Shown: positions 25,273-34,927 of the stretch, piece by piece | How the letters are laid out: each line of letters starts with the position of its first letter | Numbering within the stretch: position 1 is the stretch's first letter | Source of the DNA: Rhodopirellula sp. | Lineage (GTDB): Bacteria > Planctomycetota > Planctomycetia > Pirellulales > Thermoguttaceae | Reading direction: 5' to 3' | Length of the DNA stretch: 42,040 bases | Assembly: GCA_012728855.1 (NCBI GenBank) | Contig: JAAYEH010000088.1 | Coordinates: 1-42,040 of the forward strand | The notes under the pieces: model-generated | What the model saw: only the letters and a program-made list of their open reading frames with translations | What the model was told of the DNA's origin: nothing | Databases searched by the model: none | Made by a program: the position numbers and the translations under genes

Positions 25273-28200
25273 CTACTCTGGATAGAACGTCGCCTTGTCG
25301 AGCAGCACGTTGCGGTCTTCGCCTTGGCGCTGCAAATCATTGACAAACGCCAGGCTGAGGCGGTGCTCGCCCGCGGTCAGGTTTGTCTTGAGCGGATAAG
25401 TCCGCCAACCGCCGCTTTTCAGTTGGATCTGGCCGACCGGCTCGCCATCAATGCGGAGTTCCACCAGCGGATAGACGCCCTCGACGGAACTCCCCGAGGC
25501 CAAGATCTCGACAGTGTACCCCCCGTTGGCTTCAACACGGACGGGCCGTTCAATACAGCCGTTGCAGGCGAGCGACACGGCGTTGCCACGGTTCTGAAAA
25601 TGCGGCATGTCCGGCTGGGGAGTCATCGTTTCGCACTCGATGGCGACGCCGTGGCGGGCTGAAAAGTTGCCGCCCAGCGAGGTCAAAAGAGCGCCGGCGT
25701 AGCGGGCGGCTTTGCGGGCGTTGCGGTCTTCCGTGTCCCAGCGCAGCAGGTCGAGAACGAGGACGCCCTTGCCTCTGGGGATAGCGGTTACCGCCGGTGG
25801 ATTGGTGAGAAAGGCGGTATCCGCGGCATCATCGCGAGCAATCAACAGCTTGTCGACGAACAGGTTGCGATCCTCGTGCCGCTGGGAATTGCCGCCGTCA
25901 TTGATGAACTCGATCGAGATGGCGTGTCGTCCTTTCTCGATCTGGCCAAAACAGGTTGCCGTCTGCCACGCATCGCTTGCCACTCCGACGATCCCGAGCG
26001 TCTCGCCATCGACTGACACGCGGCAGCGTGGCCAGACACCGTCGGCCGGAGTACCGCGGGCGACGATCCCAAACACATAGCGCGCTGACTCGGGCAACTC
26101 CAACTCCGCCGAAGCCGATCCGCTGGTGGCGAACGTCACTCCCGGCGCCCTTGCCTCGACGATCGAGCCCTCCAATTTCCACTGCTCTACCTCGTGCGTT
26201 TGGACCTGCTTGCCTTCCAGGGTGACGCCGAGGCTGCCGTCGGCCATCCCGTCGGCCCGCGGCGTTTCGGCCCAACCGATGCCGACGTGCTCGCCGAGCC
26301 AGTAGAGGTCTTCCCGAGCGATCCAACCAAAGCGAGGATGGCATTGCTCTACGCGGGTCACCGGACCGGCGTACGGCTGGTGGGCCAGATCGAGACCAAA
26401 GCTGTGCGAGAGCATCGCGATTCCTTGGGGCGATGGTCGGTGTATGAGAAGGTTTCCGCCTTGCTGGACGAAATCACGGGCGGCCGCGATATCGCCTTCA
26501 GCGATGTCACCCCGGACGACGGCCAGACGGTGATCGGTCAATTCTTGCGGCCATCGACCGCCGAGGTCGTCAAACCGCAGCCCCAGCGACCGCAGGTATT
26601 GCCGATACTCGTCCGAACCGCCGACCACGGCCGTCGGTCCGCCGAATGGCCGGCGGCGCGAAAGATCATCGAGCAGATTGGCCAGGATACGGGCGGCGGC
26701 GGGTTCGGTGCGGAACTTCTCCACCAGTTTCAACTGGCAATAGACGATCGCGCCGCGGCCGATCGACTGCTCAAGCAGAGGTGCGTGGTCGATGCCTGCC
26801 CGCGAACCGGAGACGATGATGGCGGCCGACGATCCCGCGACCGGCCGCGGCGGTTCGGCTTGCGTCACATAATGGTCGCCACGCCAGAACTTCAGATCCT
26901 CCGGCAAGACACCCCGCAAGGCCGGATGGTCCGAAGCCGCCGGGAAGGTCATCGTCGAGGCGTGGCCGGTCGATTCCACGTCGAAGAGCCCCTCGGGATA
27001 GACCACCTGCTCCAGCACGAGGACGCGTCCGCCTCGGGCGACAAACTCCACAATCGCCTTCCGCTCGGGTGAGATACGTCCGATCACCGGCGGTTCGTCG
27101 GGTGCAGCCGCGAAGGCCCCCGCGCCGACGACCAGCAGATCGATATTCTGCGGCAGTCTCGCGAGCGACGACACGGCAACCGTCGTCAGCCCTTGCGACT
27201 GAAACAGTTCTCGTGTTCCTCCCTTGGGATCGAAAAGCCCTACTTCACATGCCATCGCAGCCAGCCTCATCGGTGGGAAGACTGCCAGTGGGTGCTGGTC
27301 TGTAAAGACCTGCTTGCCGTCCCGGAGGAGGACGACTTCCCATATCAGCGGCGTTCGCTCGGAAACGTCCGGCAAGTGGAGCCGAACGTCCAACATGCAG
27401 TGGGCGGCGGGCGCAAGCTCCAGCAATTGCTTCCCCTCGTCGACGATTTCCTGCTGCCGGCGAAGCATCCAGCGGAGTTCGAGCTTCGAGGACTCTTGGA
27501 TATCGTTGAATACCTCCAACCTGCGGCCGATCTCTTCACCGGAATAAAACCGGCCGTCGTAGTCATGCGCATAGGCGGCGATGGGCTGGTACGCATATTG
27601 ATGGGCACGATAAAGGGGATTGCTTTCATCCAGCGAACCGCCCTCGATCACCGTCCAAGGCGAAATGCCGCCGACCTCGAAGTGCCGATAGCCGAGGATT
27701 TGCATCTTCCAGCTCCGGGCCTTGGCAAGGTCGCGGTACTCGCGGTAGTTGCGGTAGGCCTCGTCGCCGAAGAAGACGGTGTGCCAGGAGGGATCGCTGG
27801 AGGGAATCCAGAGGAATTCGCCGATGTAGAGCGGCTTCTCTTTCTTCCAGAGGAATTCGTCGCCGCCGTCGTGGAACATGTGGCCGATCTTCTGCGGACC
27901 GGAGAGCCAATAGGTATCGTTTGGCCAGCAGGTGTGGTCGGGATATTCGTGAGGGTAGTGGATGCCGATCACGTCGGCCACGCCGCCCGGATCGCCGTCG
28001 GATTCGTAGAGGATCGGGCGTGTCGGATCGCACTGTTTCACGAGGCGGCCCATGCGGACGAGGTCGGCCTTGGCCGGACTGTCGTCATTGAGCCGCCCGC
28101 CGTAGAACTCGTTCTCCAGGCTCCACATCACCACCGACGGCCGGTTCTTGTCGCGATCGACCATTGCTTTCAGATGCGAAGCGTACTGGTTCCAGAACTG

Positions 28201-29337
28201 GGGATCGTTGATGCAGTAGACGTAGTCGTCGTTCCAGACAGCCCCTTCGACGATCATCAGCAGCCCCAACTCATCGGCCACGTCGTAGTGGACGCTCCGC
28301 CAAGGCTGCGTGTGGGTGCGAAAGGCGATGCAGCCGCACCGGCGGGCTGCCTGCCACCGATCGCGGATCTCCTCGCGGGTCATTGGCGAGTGCGGCGGCC
28401 ACCACGACGTGGCCAGCAGGTTGATCGGCCGGCCGTTCAGGAAGAACCGGTGCCCCTCGACCCAAAACTCCCGGAAACCAAAGCGGGTTCGCAGCCGGTC
28501 GCCCGTGGAAAGCTCGCTGCAAAGGTGCAGCAGATGCGGATCGGCGGGGGACCAGTGCGGCGCTTCGGACCAGGCCTGGCGAACGGTTACCGAAGCGGTT
28601 TCGCCGGCCTCGACGCGAACGCTCGCCGAGGGGAGGCGGAGCGTATCGCGACCCTCGTCCTCCACGGTGGATTGCAGTTGGGCGTCGACGGCTTCGCCCG
28701 ACTCGTTGGCGATGGCATAGCCGACCACCAGCTCACCGCGGCGAACCGAGGGCTGGATGAACACATCCTGGACGTAAACGGCCGGGTGGGCGAGCAGCGT
28801 CACGTCGTCCCAGATGCCGTAGAGGTCGAAGAGCCCGCCGATGGGGGCGAGGATCCGGTCCGTGGGCGCACTGCGGATCCGCTCCCAGTCCTTTCCGGCC
28901 GTGAAGTCGATTTTGTCGCCAGAGAACAGGCCGGTCCAGTCGTGACAGCCGACGAGCAGTTCGTTCGGCCCGTCGTCGCGTATTGCACCGGTTATGTCCA
29001 CCTCGAACGGCTGATAGCCGCCGAAACAGCCGCCGACGTGCTTGCCGTTGACCAGAACGCGGCTGTGGTACTTGATGCCGCCAAAGCGGAGCTTGACCCG
29101 TTTGCCGGCTATTTCCGCCGGCACCGCGAACGACCGGCGGAACCAAGCCCGCCCGTAGTCATGCCCTCTCAGATGGCCTGGAACACGGCAGGGCTTCCAC
29201 GCTTCGGCGTCGGGCGGCGTTTCAAGCGTCTGGACGAGTTGGAACTCCCATGTTCCACTGAGATCGACTTCGACCCGTTGGGGGGCCGCCGTGGCAGAAG
29301 GGGCGAGGAGCAAGAGTATCGCGGCAAGGCTGGACAT
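25273..29337 (-). CDS. Secreted glycoside hydrolase family 2 enzyme with two C-terminal CBM-like modules
   Basis: A 1354-residue exported GH2 protein (beta-galactosidase/beta-glucuronidase/mannosidase superfamily). The ATG at 29337 is chosen for its signal peptide (MSSLAAILLLLAPSATAAPQ); the longer frame runs into palindromic repeats. Domains: jelly-roll sugar-binding (about 22-190), immunoglobulin-like (about 190-290), TIM barrel (about 290-600) with acid/base E410 in WSLENEFYGG and nucleophile candidate E507 in LYIGEFLW, and a GATase-like region (about 760-1010: FVARGGRVLVLEQ). Two similar modules end the protein; each finishes with an EDRN...DK phrase (EDRNLFVDKLLI; EDRNVLLDKATFY) as in calcium-dependent xylan-binding modules of the CBM36/60 kind. 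Substrate specificity is not readable. Confidence 0.9.
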   Translation of the reverse strand: MSSLAAILLLLAPSATAAPQRVEVDLSGTWEFQLVQTLETPPDAEAWKPCRVPGHLRGHDYGRAWFRRSFAVPAEIAGKRVKLRFGGIKYHSRVLVNGKHVGGCFGGYQPFEVDITGAIRDDGPNELLVGCHDWTGLFSGDKIDFTAGKDWERIRSAPTDRILAPIGGLFDLYGIWDDVTLLAHPAVYVQDVFIQPSVRRGELVVGYAIANESGEAVDAQLQSTVEDEGRDTLRLPSASVRVEAGETASVTVRQAWSEAPHWSPADPHLLHLCSELSTGDRLRTRFGFREFWVEGHRFFLNGRPINLLATSWWPPHSPMTREEIRDRWQAARRCGCIAFRTHTQPWRSVHYDVADELGLLMIVEGAVWNDDYVYCINDPQFWNQYASHLKAMVDRDKNRPSVVMWSLENEFYGGRLNDDSPAKADLVRMGRLVKQCDPTRPILYESDGDPGGVADVIGIHYPHEYPDHTCWPNDTYWLSGPQKIGHMFHDGGDEFLWKKEKPLYIGEFLWIPSSDPSWHTVFFGDEAYRNYREYRDLAKARSWKMQILGYRHFEVGGISPWTVIEGGSLDESNPLYRAHQYAYQPIAAYAHDYDGRFYSGEEIGRRLEVFNDIQESSKLELRWMLRRQQEIVDEGKQLLELAPAAHCMLDVRLHLPDVSERTPLIWEVVLLRDGKQVFTDQHPLAVFPPMRLAAMACEVGLFDPKGGTRELFQSQGLTTVAVSSLARLPQNIDLLVVGAGAFAAAPDEPPVIGRISPERKAIVEFVARGGRVLVLEQVVYPEGLFDVESTGHASTMTFPAASDHPALRGVLPEDLKFWRGDHYVTQAEPPRPVAGSSAAIIVSGSRAGIDHAPLLEQSIGRGAIVYCQLKLVEKFRTEPAAARILANLLDDLSRRRPFGGPTAVVGGSDEYRQYLRSLGLRFDDLGGRWPQELTDHRLAVVRGDIAEGDIAAARDFVQQGGNLLIHRPSPQGIAMLSHSFGLDLAHQPYAGPVTRVEQCHPRFGWIAREDLYWLGEHVGIGWAETPRADGMADGSLGVTLEGKQVQTHEVEQWKLEGSIVEARAPGVTFATSGSASAELELPESARYVFGIVARGTPADGVWPRCRVSVDGETLGIVGVASDAWQTATCFGQIEKGRHAISIEFINDGGNSQRHEDRNLFVDKLLIARDDAADTAFLTNPPAVTAIPRGKGVLVLDLLRWDTEDRNARKAARYAGALLTSLGGNFSARHGVAIECETMTPQPDMPHFQNRGNAVSLACNGCIERPVRVEANGGYTVEILASGSSVEGVYPLVELRIDGEPVGQIQLKSGGWRTYPLKTNLTAGEHRLSLAFVNDLQRQGEDRNVLLDKATFYPE

Positions 29338-29376
29338 GGGCGTTTTTCCTTGGTTCAAAGCACGATCGCGCCCGGT

Positions 29377-29499
29377 AGATCCCGCTTGCCGAACGGGATC
29401 TTGCCACACAGGTCGCGATGTCCGAGCGGCAACGCACCACATAGATCCCGCTTGCCGAACAGTACTCGCCGCACAGATCCCGCTCGGCAAGCGGGATCT
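29377..29499. repeat. Cluster of three GATCCCGC palindromes
   Basis: Unit 1 (29377-29401) is AGATCCCGCT-TGCCG-AACGGGATCT. A partial unit (from 29443) has the same orientation. A third (29475-29499) is in reverse orientation: AGATCCCGCT-CGGCA-AGCGGGATCT. The cluster lies just upstream of the GH2 start and downstream of the CoA-transferase gene, both on the minus strand. The same family recurs at 37030-37135 and 40811-40880. Confidence 0.85.
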
Positions 29500-29535
29500 A
29501 CCGGCTTCCCGGCATATTGACGATGGTTTTTCATT

Positions 29536-31086
29536 TTACAAGGCAGGTGGCATAAAGACATGTGCGGGCATCGGCCGGACCGAGCGGATTACCGGTCGAA
29601 ACGGCATGGCTTGGACGACCTGCTTCTCAATATCGATACCCGGCGCAACCTCGAGCAATTCCAGCCCCTCGTCCGTGAGTCGGAAGACGGCCCGCTCCGT
29701 CACGTAGAGCACCTCCTGACCGATGCTGCGGCTGTACTTGGCGCTGAACGAAAGGTGCTCGACCTGAGGAACGAACTTGGCAGCGCTCCCTTCGCGGACG
29801 ATGCGGAGGCGACCGCCCTCGACAACGATTTCCAAACCACCGGCGGTAAATGTCCCGCAGAAGACCAGCGTCTTGGCGGTCTGGGTGATGTTGACGAAGC
29901 CGCCCACGCCGGCCAACCGGTTGCCGAATCGGGAGACGTTCACGTTTCCTTCCGCGTCGATCTGTGCGGCTCCGAGGGCGGCGAAGTCGAGGCCGCGACC
30001 GTCGTAGAAGTCGAATTGGGATGGCTGGTCGATAATCGCCTGCGGATGGTACGAAGCTCCAAAGCTCAATCCTCCGGCCGGGATGCCGCCGATCGGACCG
30101 CTTTCGACCGTCAGCGTAAACCGCCCCAGCCAGCCCCGTTCGGCCGCGATCCTGGCGATACCCTCCGGCATGCCAATCCCCAGGTTGGCTATGGCGCCCT
30201 GGGGAATCTCGTCGCAGGCGCGGGCGGCGACGATCCTACGGGCGTCGAGCGGCAGTGGCGAGAGCCCCAGCGGCGAGCCATCCGTCGATTCCGGCGGCGC
30301 GACGAATGCCGGGTTGAAGCGGGTGCCGGCGAATGTCTGTGGATGCTCTTCCGGTTCGGCGACCACGACGTGATCGACGAGGATTCCCGGCACTCGCACC
30401 TGCTGTGGCATGGCCGGGCGGTCGTCTAGCCTCGCGACCTGGGCGATCACCATCCCGCCACAATTGTGCGCGGCCTGAGCGATTGGGAGCATTTCGCCGA
30501 AAAGGACTTCTTCGTCCATTATCAGGTTGCCATGTGGATCGGCGGCCGTAGCACGAATCAGCCCCACATGAATCGGAATCGACTTGTACCACAGCCATGC
30601 GCGGCCCCCCAGTTCGATTCGCTCGACGAGTCCGGGCGGCGTACGGGCGTTCAAACATCCGCCCGAGTGAATCGGATCGACGAAGGTCTCCAGCCCGATA
30701 TGCGTGATGCATCCCGGCCGGCCGGCGGCAATGTCGCGAAACAACTGGCAGACGACTCCCTGCGGGAAATTATAGGCTTCAATCTTGCCCTCGATGGCGA
30801 GCCTGCCCATCGCCGGCGCGAGGTTCCAGTGGCCTCCGATCACGCGGTGAACCAGGCCTTCGTGCGCCAAGTGATTGACGCCGCGGACGCCGCCGTCGCC
30901 CTGTCCCGCGGCATACACCAGCGTCAGGTCTCGCGGCGAACCGTGCTCGAGAAAACGCCGCTCCAAGGCGCAGGTCAGGGCTTCGGGCACGCCGGCCCCG
31001 ACAAAACCGCCGGTCGCAATCGTCTGGGCGTCGCCAATTCGGGCCACGGCCTCATCGGCACGGCACTGCTTCGTGTTGTGCGGCAC
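29536..31086 (-). CDS. Fused acyl-CoA:carboxylate CoA-transferase (propionate CoA-transferase type)
   Basis: A 516-residue enzyme that moves CoA between short acyl-CoAs and carboxylates, with the alpha- and beta-type halves fused as in propionate CoA-transferases. I choose the GTG at 31086 because GGAGG lies 8 bases upstream and the protein then begins at the conserved core ([20 protein letters not shown]). The longer ATG frame from 31173 adds 29 residues with no family character. The catalytic glutamate is E308 in [11 protein letters not shown], which forms the CoA thioester. [13 protein letters not shown] (about 131-143) is another family phrase. It probably serves short-chain acid activation or fermentation. 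It is divergent from the DUF1573 gene. Confidence 0.9.
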   Translation of the reverse strand: MPHNTKQCRADEAVARIGDAQTIATGGFVGAGVPEALTCALERRFLEHGSPRDLTLVYAAGQGDGGVRGVNHLAHEGLVHRVIGGHWNLAPAMGRLAIEGKIEAYNFPQGVVCQLFRDIAAGRPGCITHIGLETFVDPIHSGGCLNARTPPGLVERIELGGRAWLWYKSIPIHVGLIRATAADPHGNLIMDEEVLFGEMLPIAQAAHNCGGMVIAQVARLDDRPAMPQQVRVPGILVDHVVVAEPEEHPQTFAGTRFNPAFVAPPESTDGSPLGLSPLPLDARRIVAARACDEIPQGAIANLGIGMPEGIARIAAERGWLGRFTLTVESGPIGGIPAGGLSFGASYHPQAIIDQPSQFDFYDGRGLDFAALGAAQIDAEGNVNVSRFGNRLAGVGGFVNITQTAKTLVFCGTFTAGGLEIVVEGGRLRIVREGSAAKFVPQVEHLSFSAKYSRSIGQEVLYVTERAVFRLTDEGLELLEVAPGIDIEKQVVQAMPFRPVIRSVRPMPAHVFMPPAL

Positions 31087-31440
31087 GGTTACCCCCTCCA
31101 AGGTAATGGGCTGGTCGGAACCGCTGCCATTTCTAAGGATTGCGGCGGCAGCGATTCCATCAAACATAACCATGCGAGACTTCGGCCGACAAGCGGTTGG
31201 GCGGCAGACACGAGAAAGGTCGGCCGAATACCCGGCAAGAGAAAAAGGAGAAAAAAGAAAGCAACGACAAGTCGTGCGCGTTCCAAGGGGGGCGTTGGGA
31301 AAAAACCTGATTTTGGGATAGTCGGGCTACCATTGCATGCGGCTGCCCGCTAGAATGCTGCAATAAGGATTTCCCCGCCGCTTGCACCGGAAGCACCTCC
31401 CCACCTCAATCCGGTTGCCCGCCTGACAGTGTTACCTCTT
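31087..31440. other. Divergent intergenic region
   Basis: About 350 bases between the divergently transcribed CoA-transferase and DUF1573 genes. It contains a purine-rich stretch (about 31240-31262) and no hairpin of note. I did not find a promoter with acceptable spacing on either strand, although both genes must be transcribed from here. Confidence 0.4.
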
Positions 31441-32562
31441 ATGTCACGCCTCCGTCTGTCGTTCTGCCTCGCTGTTGGCCTTTGCGTCTTGCCGGACGGT
31501 TCGGCTCTTTCAGCCGAGCCTTGGACGGCAAATCTCTTGGACCACACCCAGCACAACTTCGGCGTCGTCGCCCGCGGCGCGAAAGCGGAGCATGTCTTCG
31601 TGCTCCGCAATCCCGCCGCCGAGGCGATTCACATTGCCGGCATTCGGTCGAGTTGCGGTTGTGCCCGCGTCCGGGTTCTGGACGACAAGCGGACCATCCC
31701 GCCCGGTGATTCGGCTTCGGTCATTGCCTCGTTAGATACATCGAGCTTCGCCGGGGCTCGTTCGGCGACGATCGGCATCACGCTGGACAAGCCGGCTCCG
31801 GGTGAAGTTCAGGCGCACGTCGAGACGTATGTCCGCAGCGATGTGCTGGTTCAGCCGGGGAATATCGAGTTTGGAGCGATTCAACGGGGCGGCGCGCTGG
31901 AGAAAACGATCCGGGTGAGTAGTTCGGGGCGTTACAGTTGGGGAATCGTGGAGGTGAAATCCGGCCCGTACTTTACCTGCCATGTGGCGCAGACCCACCG
32001 CGACTGGAACCAGGTCTGCTACGAACTCCGAGTGCGACTGGATTCCGCGACACCGCCGGGTTACCTTCGCGAGCACCTGATCGTGGTGACCAACGAACCA
32101 CAGCATCGGGAGATCCGGGTACCGGTCGAGGCGCACGTTCTGGCCGACGTGTCCGTAAGCCCCGCCACGCTGTTTCTCGGCGTAGTCCAGCCGGGAGAAG
32201 AAGTGCTCCGGCAACTCGTGGTGCGAGCGAAGAAGCCGTTTGTCATCAAGAACGTGCTGGCCGAAGGCGCCGGCCTCGAAATCGGCCTCGTCGAGAACGA
32301 GGAGTCGAAACCGCTGCACCTGATCCCGGTCCGATTCGAGGCAGGAGAGCGGCCGGGGAAACTCCAGCAGACTATTCGCATCGAGACCAGCCTGCAGAGC
32401 GGCACGATTTCCGTTCCCGCTTCGGTGGTGGTGGCGCCTCGGCAGGGGCAATTCGCGAGGAACCGTTCGCGGTCCGACGTCGGCGTCGTTCCGTTGCCGC
32501 AACTCGCACGCCCGTTGGCGAGCCGACTTCCGGTTTTGAAACGACTGCTCGGCGACGAATAA
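31441..32562 (+). CDS. DUF1573 exported protein
   Basis: A 373-residue protein with a signal peptide (MSRLRLSFCLAVGLCVLPDG). The ATG at 31441 is preferred over a GTG 12 bases upstream. It opens with a DUF1573 domain, an immunoglobulin-like fold: HNFGVVARGAKAEHVFVLRN, then IRSSCGCARV, the family's hallmark CGC. Two further beta-sandwich segments follow (about 125-220 and 230-345). Such ASPM/SPD-2/Hydin-like folds usually act as structural or binding modules in the periplasm or on the surface. The C-terminus (about 345-373) is basic. Function is unknown; planctomycetes carry many paralogues. Confidence 0.85.
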   Translation: MSRLRLSFCLAVGLCVLPDGSALSAEPWTANLLDHTQHNFGVVARGAKAEHVFVLRNPAAEAIHIAGIRSSCGCARVRVLDDKRTIPPGDSASVIASLDTSSFAGARSATIGITLDKPAPGEVQAHVETYVRSDVLVQPGNIEFGAIQRGGALEKTIRVSSSGRYSWGIVEVKSGPYFTCHVAQTHRDWNQVCYELRVRLDSATPPGYLREHLIVVTNEPQHREIRVPVEAHVLADVSVSPATLFLGVVQPGEEVLRQLVVRAKKPFVIKNVLAEGAGLEIGLVENEESKPLHLIPVRFEAGERPGKLQQTIRIETSLQSGTISVPASVVVAPRQGQFARNRSRSDVGVVPLPQLARPLASRLPVLKRLLGDE

Positions 32563-32674
32563 GCACAACGCGGCCGGCTGATGGCTCCGAATCCGACGAA
32601 TCGTCTGGCGTTCTTTCGCCAGCCGCGATACACTCTTCCATAGTCGCTCGACCACTTGGCTCTAACGCGGCCAA

Positions 32675-32764
32675 CTCGTTTAACCGCAACGGGCAACGGC
32701 CTGCGCAGGGGCGGCAAAAAACCTGCCACGGCACATCCCGCGTTGGCCGTTGCGGTTAAACGAG
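32675..32764. repeat. Long inverted repeat with 24-bp arms
   Basis: The left arm begins CTCGTTTAACCGCAAC at 32675. The right arm ends GTTGCGGTTAAACGAG at 32764. Over 24 bases the arms differ at one position. The 42-base centre contains CCTGCGCAGG and GGCAAAAAACCTGCC, further small palindromes. It is a typical large REP/MITE-like element between two plus-strand genes, ending 67 bases before the next start. Confidence 0.85.
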
Positions 32765-32830
32765 CCAAACCTGCGCGCACGGAGCGTAGAAGTTGCCAGC
32801 AATGCTTCGATCCTTTGGAGGGTTCCCATC

Positions 32831-33682
32831 ATGAAGCCAACTTTCCTCGTGTTCGCCATCCTTCTCGTGTCGGCGTTCGCGCTGCCGCTTTCGGCTGGAC
32901 CGGAAACACCTGCCCAGGCTTTCGCCGACGGTGAACGTCTCTTGGCCGGCGCCGATTTCGACGGGGCATTGGCCGCCTTCGCCCGCGCGGCCCGGGCCGA
33001 CCGTGAAAACCAGCAGTATTTGCAGCACTATGCGATGGTTCGCCGCATCCTCCTGCTGCGGGAGCAACTCGATACGGAACAGGACGATGCGCGGTGGGAG
33101 TACCAGGCTCGAGCGCTGCACTCATTCTACATCAGCCGCGGGCTGTACCGCGAGGCGCTCGCCTTGGACCGAAAGATGCACCAGCGGCTGAGCACCGCCT
33201 CCACGGCGGTCCTGCTGGCCGAAACCGAACTAGCCCTGGACATGAACTCGGAGGCGGCCCGAACGCTGGCCGGACTTCCCGCCGAAAAGCAGACGGAAGC
33301 CACGCGCGCGCTGCACGGTCTCGCGCTGGCCCGCCAGGGAAAGGTCGATGAGGCGAAACAAATCGCGGCGGGCGTTGAGCTGAACGGCGAGGCAGGGCCG
33401 GCAATGCTCTATCGCGTCGCCCGCCTTACGGCGGCCGTCGGCGACAATGAGCGATCCCTTGCCTTGCTCACGCGGTGCTTCGAATCTGTCGCGCCCAGCC
33501 AACTGGCGGCATTCAAAGACCATGCGCAAAGAAACCCGGAGTTCGGCAAGCTGGCTTCCAAGCCCGAGTTCTCGCGGGTGTTGCAGACCGAGTCGAAAGT
33601 GCCGGAGTCGAAATGCAGCGGCGGCAGCGGATGCTCGGGCTGCCCGATGCGGGGCAATTGCGGCAAAGGCGGCGGCGGCTGA
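32831..33682 (+). CDS. Exported TPR-like protein with Cys-rich C-terminus
   Basis: A 283-residue protein starting at the ATG at 32831 (GGAGGG about 8 bases upstream) with a signal peptide (MKPTFLVFAILLVSAFALPL). The body is helical with TPR-like pairs (AFADGERLLAGADFDGALAA; LYREALALDRKMHQRL; ALHGLALARQGKVDEAKQIA). The last 20 residues are remarkable: SKCSGGSGCSGCPMRGNCGK, with four cysteines among glycines, which looks like a metal- or cluster-binding tail. The next gene, a membrane polyferredoxin, starts 35 bases downstream, so the two are probably cotranscribed and may function together in redox or metal handling. I do not recognise a named family. Confidence 0.8.
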   Translation: MKPTFLVFAILLVSAFALPLSAGPETPAQAFADGERLLAGADFDGALAAFARAARADRENQQYLQHYAMVRRILLLREQLDTEQDDARWEYQARALHSFYISRGLYREALALDRKMHQRLSTASTAVLLAETELALDMNSEAARTLAGLPAEKQTEATRALHGLALARQGKVDEAKQIAAGVELNGEAGPAMLYRVARLTAAVGDNERSLALLTRCFESVAPSQLAAFKDHAQRNPEFGKLASKPEFSRVLQTESKVPESKCSGGSGCSGCPMRGNCGKGGGG

Positions 33683-33717
33683 CAAGCCATCGCATGAGAA
33701 GGGGCGCAGTAACCGGC

Positions 33718-34905
33718 ATGAAGTTGAAAAGGCGCGTTGTCCAGCTTGCCTTTCTGGCATTGGTTCTCGTCGGAGTGTTCGTTTTCGGGGCGAACTGCGA
33801 GCGTTGGTGCCCGTTCGGCGGTGTGGAAGCCCTCTATGGCTACGCCACCGAGGGCAACATGCTTTGCTCGCTGGCCACGTCGAATTTCTTCATCCTCGGC
33901 GGCGTGCTGGCGGCGACCTTGCTGTTGCGCCGGGCGTTTTGCAGCTATATGTGCCCGCTGGGCACGATCGCCGAGGGGTTGTACGCTGCCGGACGCCGAC
34001 TGCGAATCCCGGCCATTCACGTGCCGCCGGCTGTGGACCGAGTGCTGTCGCTGGGCAAGTACGTCGTACTGGCGGTCATCCTGGCGTTGACCTGGCAGGC
34101 CGGCGAACTGATCTTCCGCGGCTTCGATCCCTGCTACGCCCTGATCAGCCGCCACGGGACCGACATCACCTATTGGGCCTATGTCGTATCGGCGGCGATT
34201 TCCGTCGTTTCGCTGGCATTGATGCTCCCTTTCTGCCGATGGTTTTGTCCGCTGGCGGCGGTGCTCGACCCCTTCTCGCGCTTCGGTCTGGCCCGTGTGC
34301 ATCGCAACACCGAGACCTGTCACGACTGCGGCCGCTGCGCTAGAAGCTGCCCTGCGCAGATTCCAGTCGACCGGTTGACAGTCGTTACCGCGGCGCGCTG
34401 TACCTCGTGCCTGAACTGTGTCGATTCCTGCCCGGCACAGGGAGCAAAAGCTCTGACCTGGGGGCCGTCTTCCCGGCCAGGCCGGCAGTGGTCTCAGGCG
34501 GCGTTGATCGGCTTGCTGCTGGCCTGCACCAGCGGCGCTGTGGCCGCCTCGTATCTATTTCCGATGCCCTCGTTTTCCAGAGCCCGCGGTGTCCGGCCCG
34601 CTGAAGTGGCCACGGTAGAACTCGCCATCGGAGACGTCACATGTCGGGGACGGGCGAACTTGCTGTTCTATTTTCTTGAACGGGACGATTCGTTTCTCGT
34701 TCCGGGCTACTTGAAGGTTGAGGCTTGGCCGGACCCGGGAACGGCCGATGTCCGCGTCACCTACGACGCTGCCCAAACCGATGCGGCAGCGATCAAGCGG
34801 GCAGTGACGGAACCGTACTACGACGTGCTGGCCGACTATTGGCGGATGTCGCCGTTTTCGATCGAAGGCTATGATGCCCTCGGACTCGGCGACGGCATTC
34901 CTTGA
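33718..34905 (+). CDS. Membrane-bound polyferredoxin (NapH/MauN/YccM-like)
   Basis: A 395-residue inner-membrane iron-sulfur protein. About five hydrophobic segments carry three CxxxCP motifs, as in NapH-like proteins (C27/C31, C75/C79, C173/C177). Two classical 4Fe-4S clusters follow: CHDCGRCARSCP (201-212) and CTSCLNCVDSCP (228-239). A further membrane segment (about 257-275) leads to a C-terminal soluble domain (about 290-375) with a ferredoxin-like or HMA-like beta-alpha-beta layout but only one Cys (VTCRGRA). NapH relatives pass electrons from quinol to periplasmic partners. Start: ATG 33718 gives MKLKRRVVQLAFL; an ATG at 33694 would add eight residues. The preceding gene has a Cys-rich tail, which suggests a partnership. 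Confidence 0.88.
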   Translation: MKLKRRVVQLAFLALVLVGVFVFGANCERWCPFGGVEALYGYATEGNMLCSLATSNFFILGGVLAATLLLRRAFCSYMCPLGTIAEGLYAAGRRLRIPAIHVPPAVDRVLSLGKYVVLAVILALTWQAGELIFRGFDPCYALISRHGTDITYWAYVVSAAISVVSLALMLPFCRWFCPLAAVLDPFSRFGLARVHRNTETCHDCGRCARSCPAQIPVDRLTVVTAARCTSCLNCVDSCPAQGAKALTWGPSSRPGRQWSQAALIGLLLACTSGAVAASYLFPMPSFSRARGVRPAEVATVELAIGDVTCRGRANLLFYFLERDDSFLVPGYLKVEAWPDPGTADVRVTYDAAQTDAAAIKRAVTEPYYDVLADYWRMSPFSIEGYDALGLGDGIP

Positions 34906-34927
34906 CGCAGTTTGCCCCCAGTAAAGG

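Noticed and set aside
29377..29499. Possible CRISPR array from repeated GATCCCGC units
   Set aside because: Units are self-complementary, alternate in orientation and have unequal spacing; no cas genes are present.
26194..29520. Plus-strand frames of 292 and 775 codons opposite the GH2 gene
   Set aside because: Antisense of a recognised enzyme, with no plausible start or motif.
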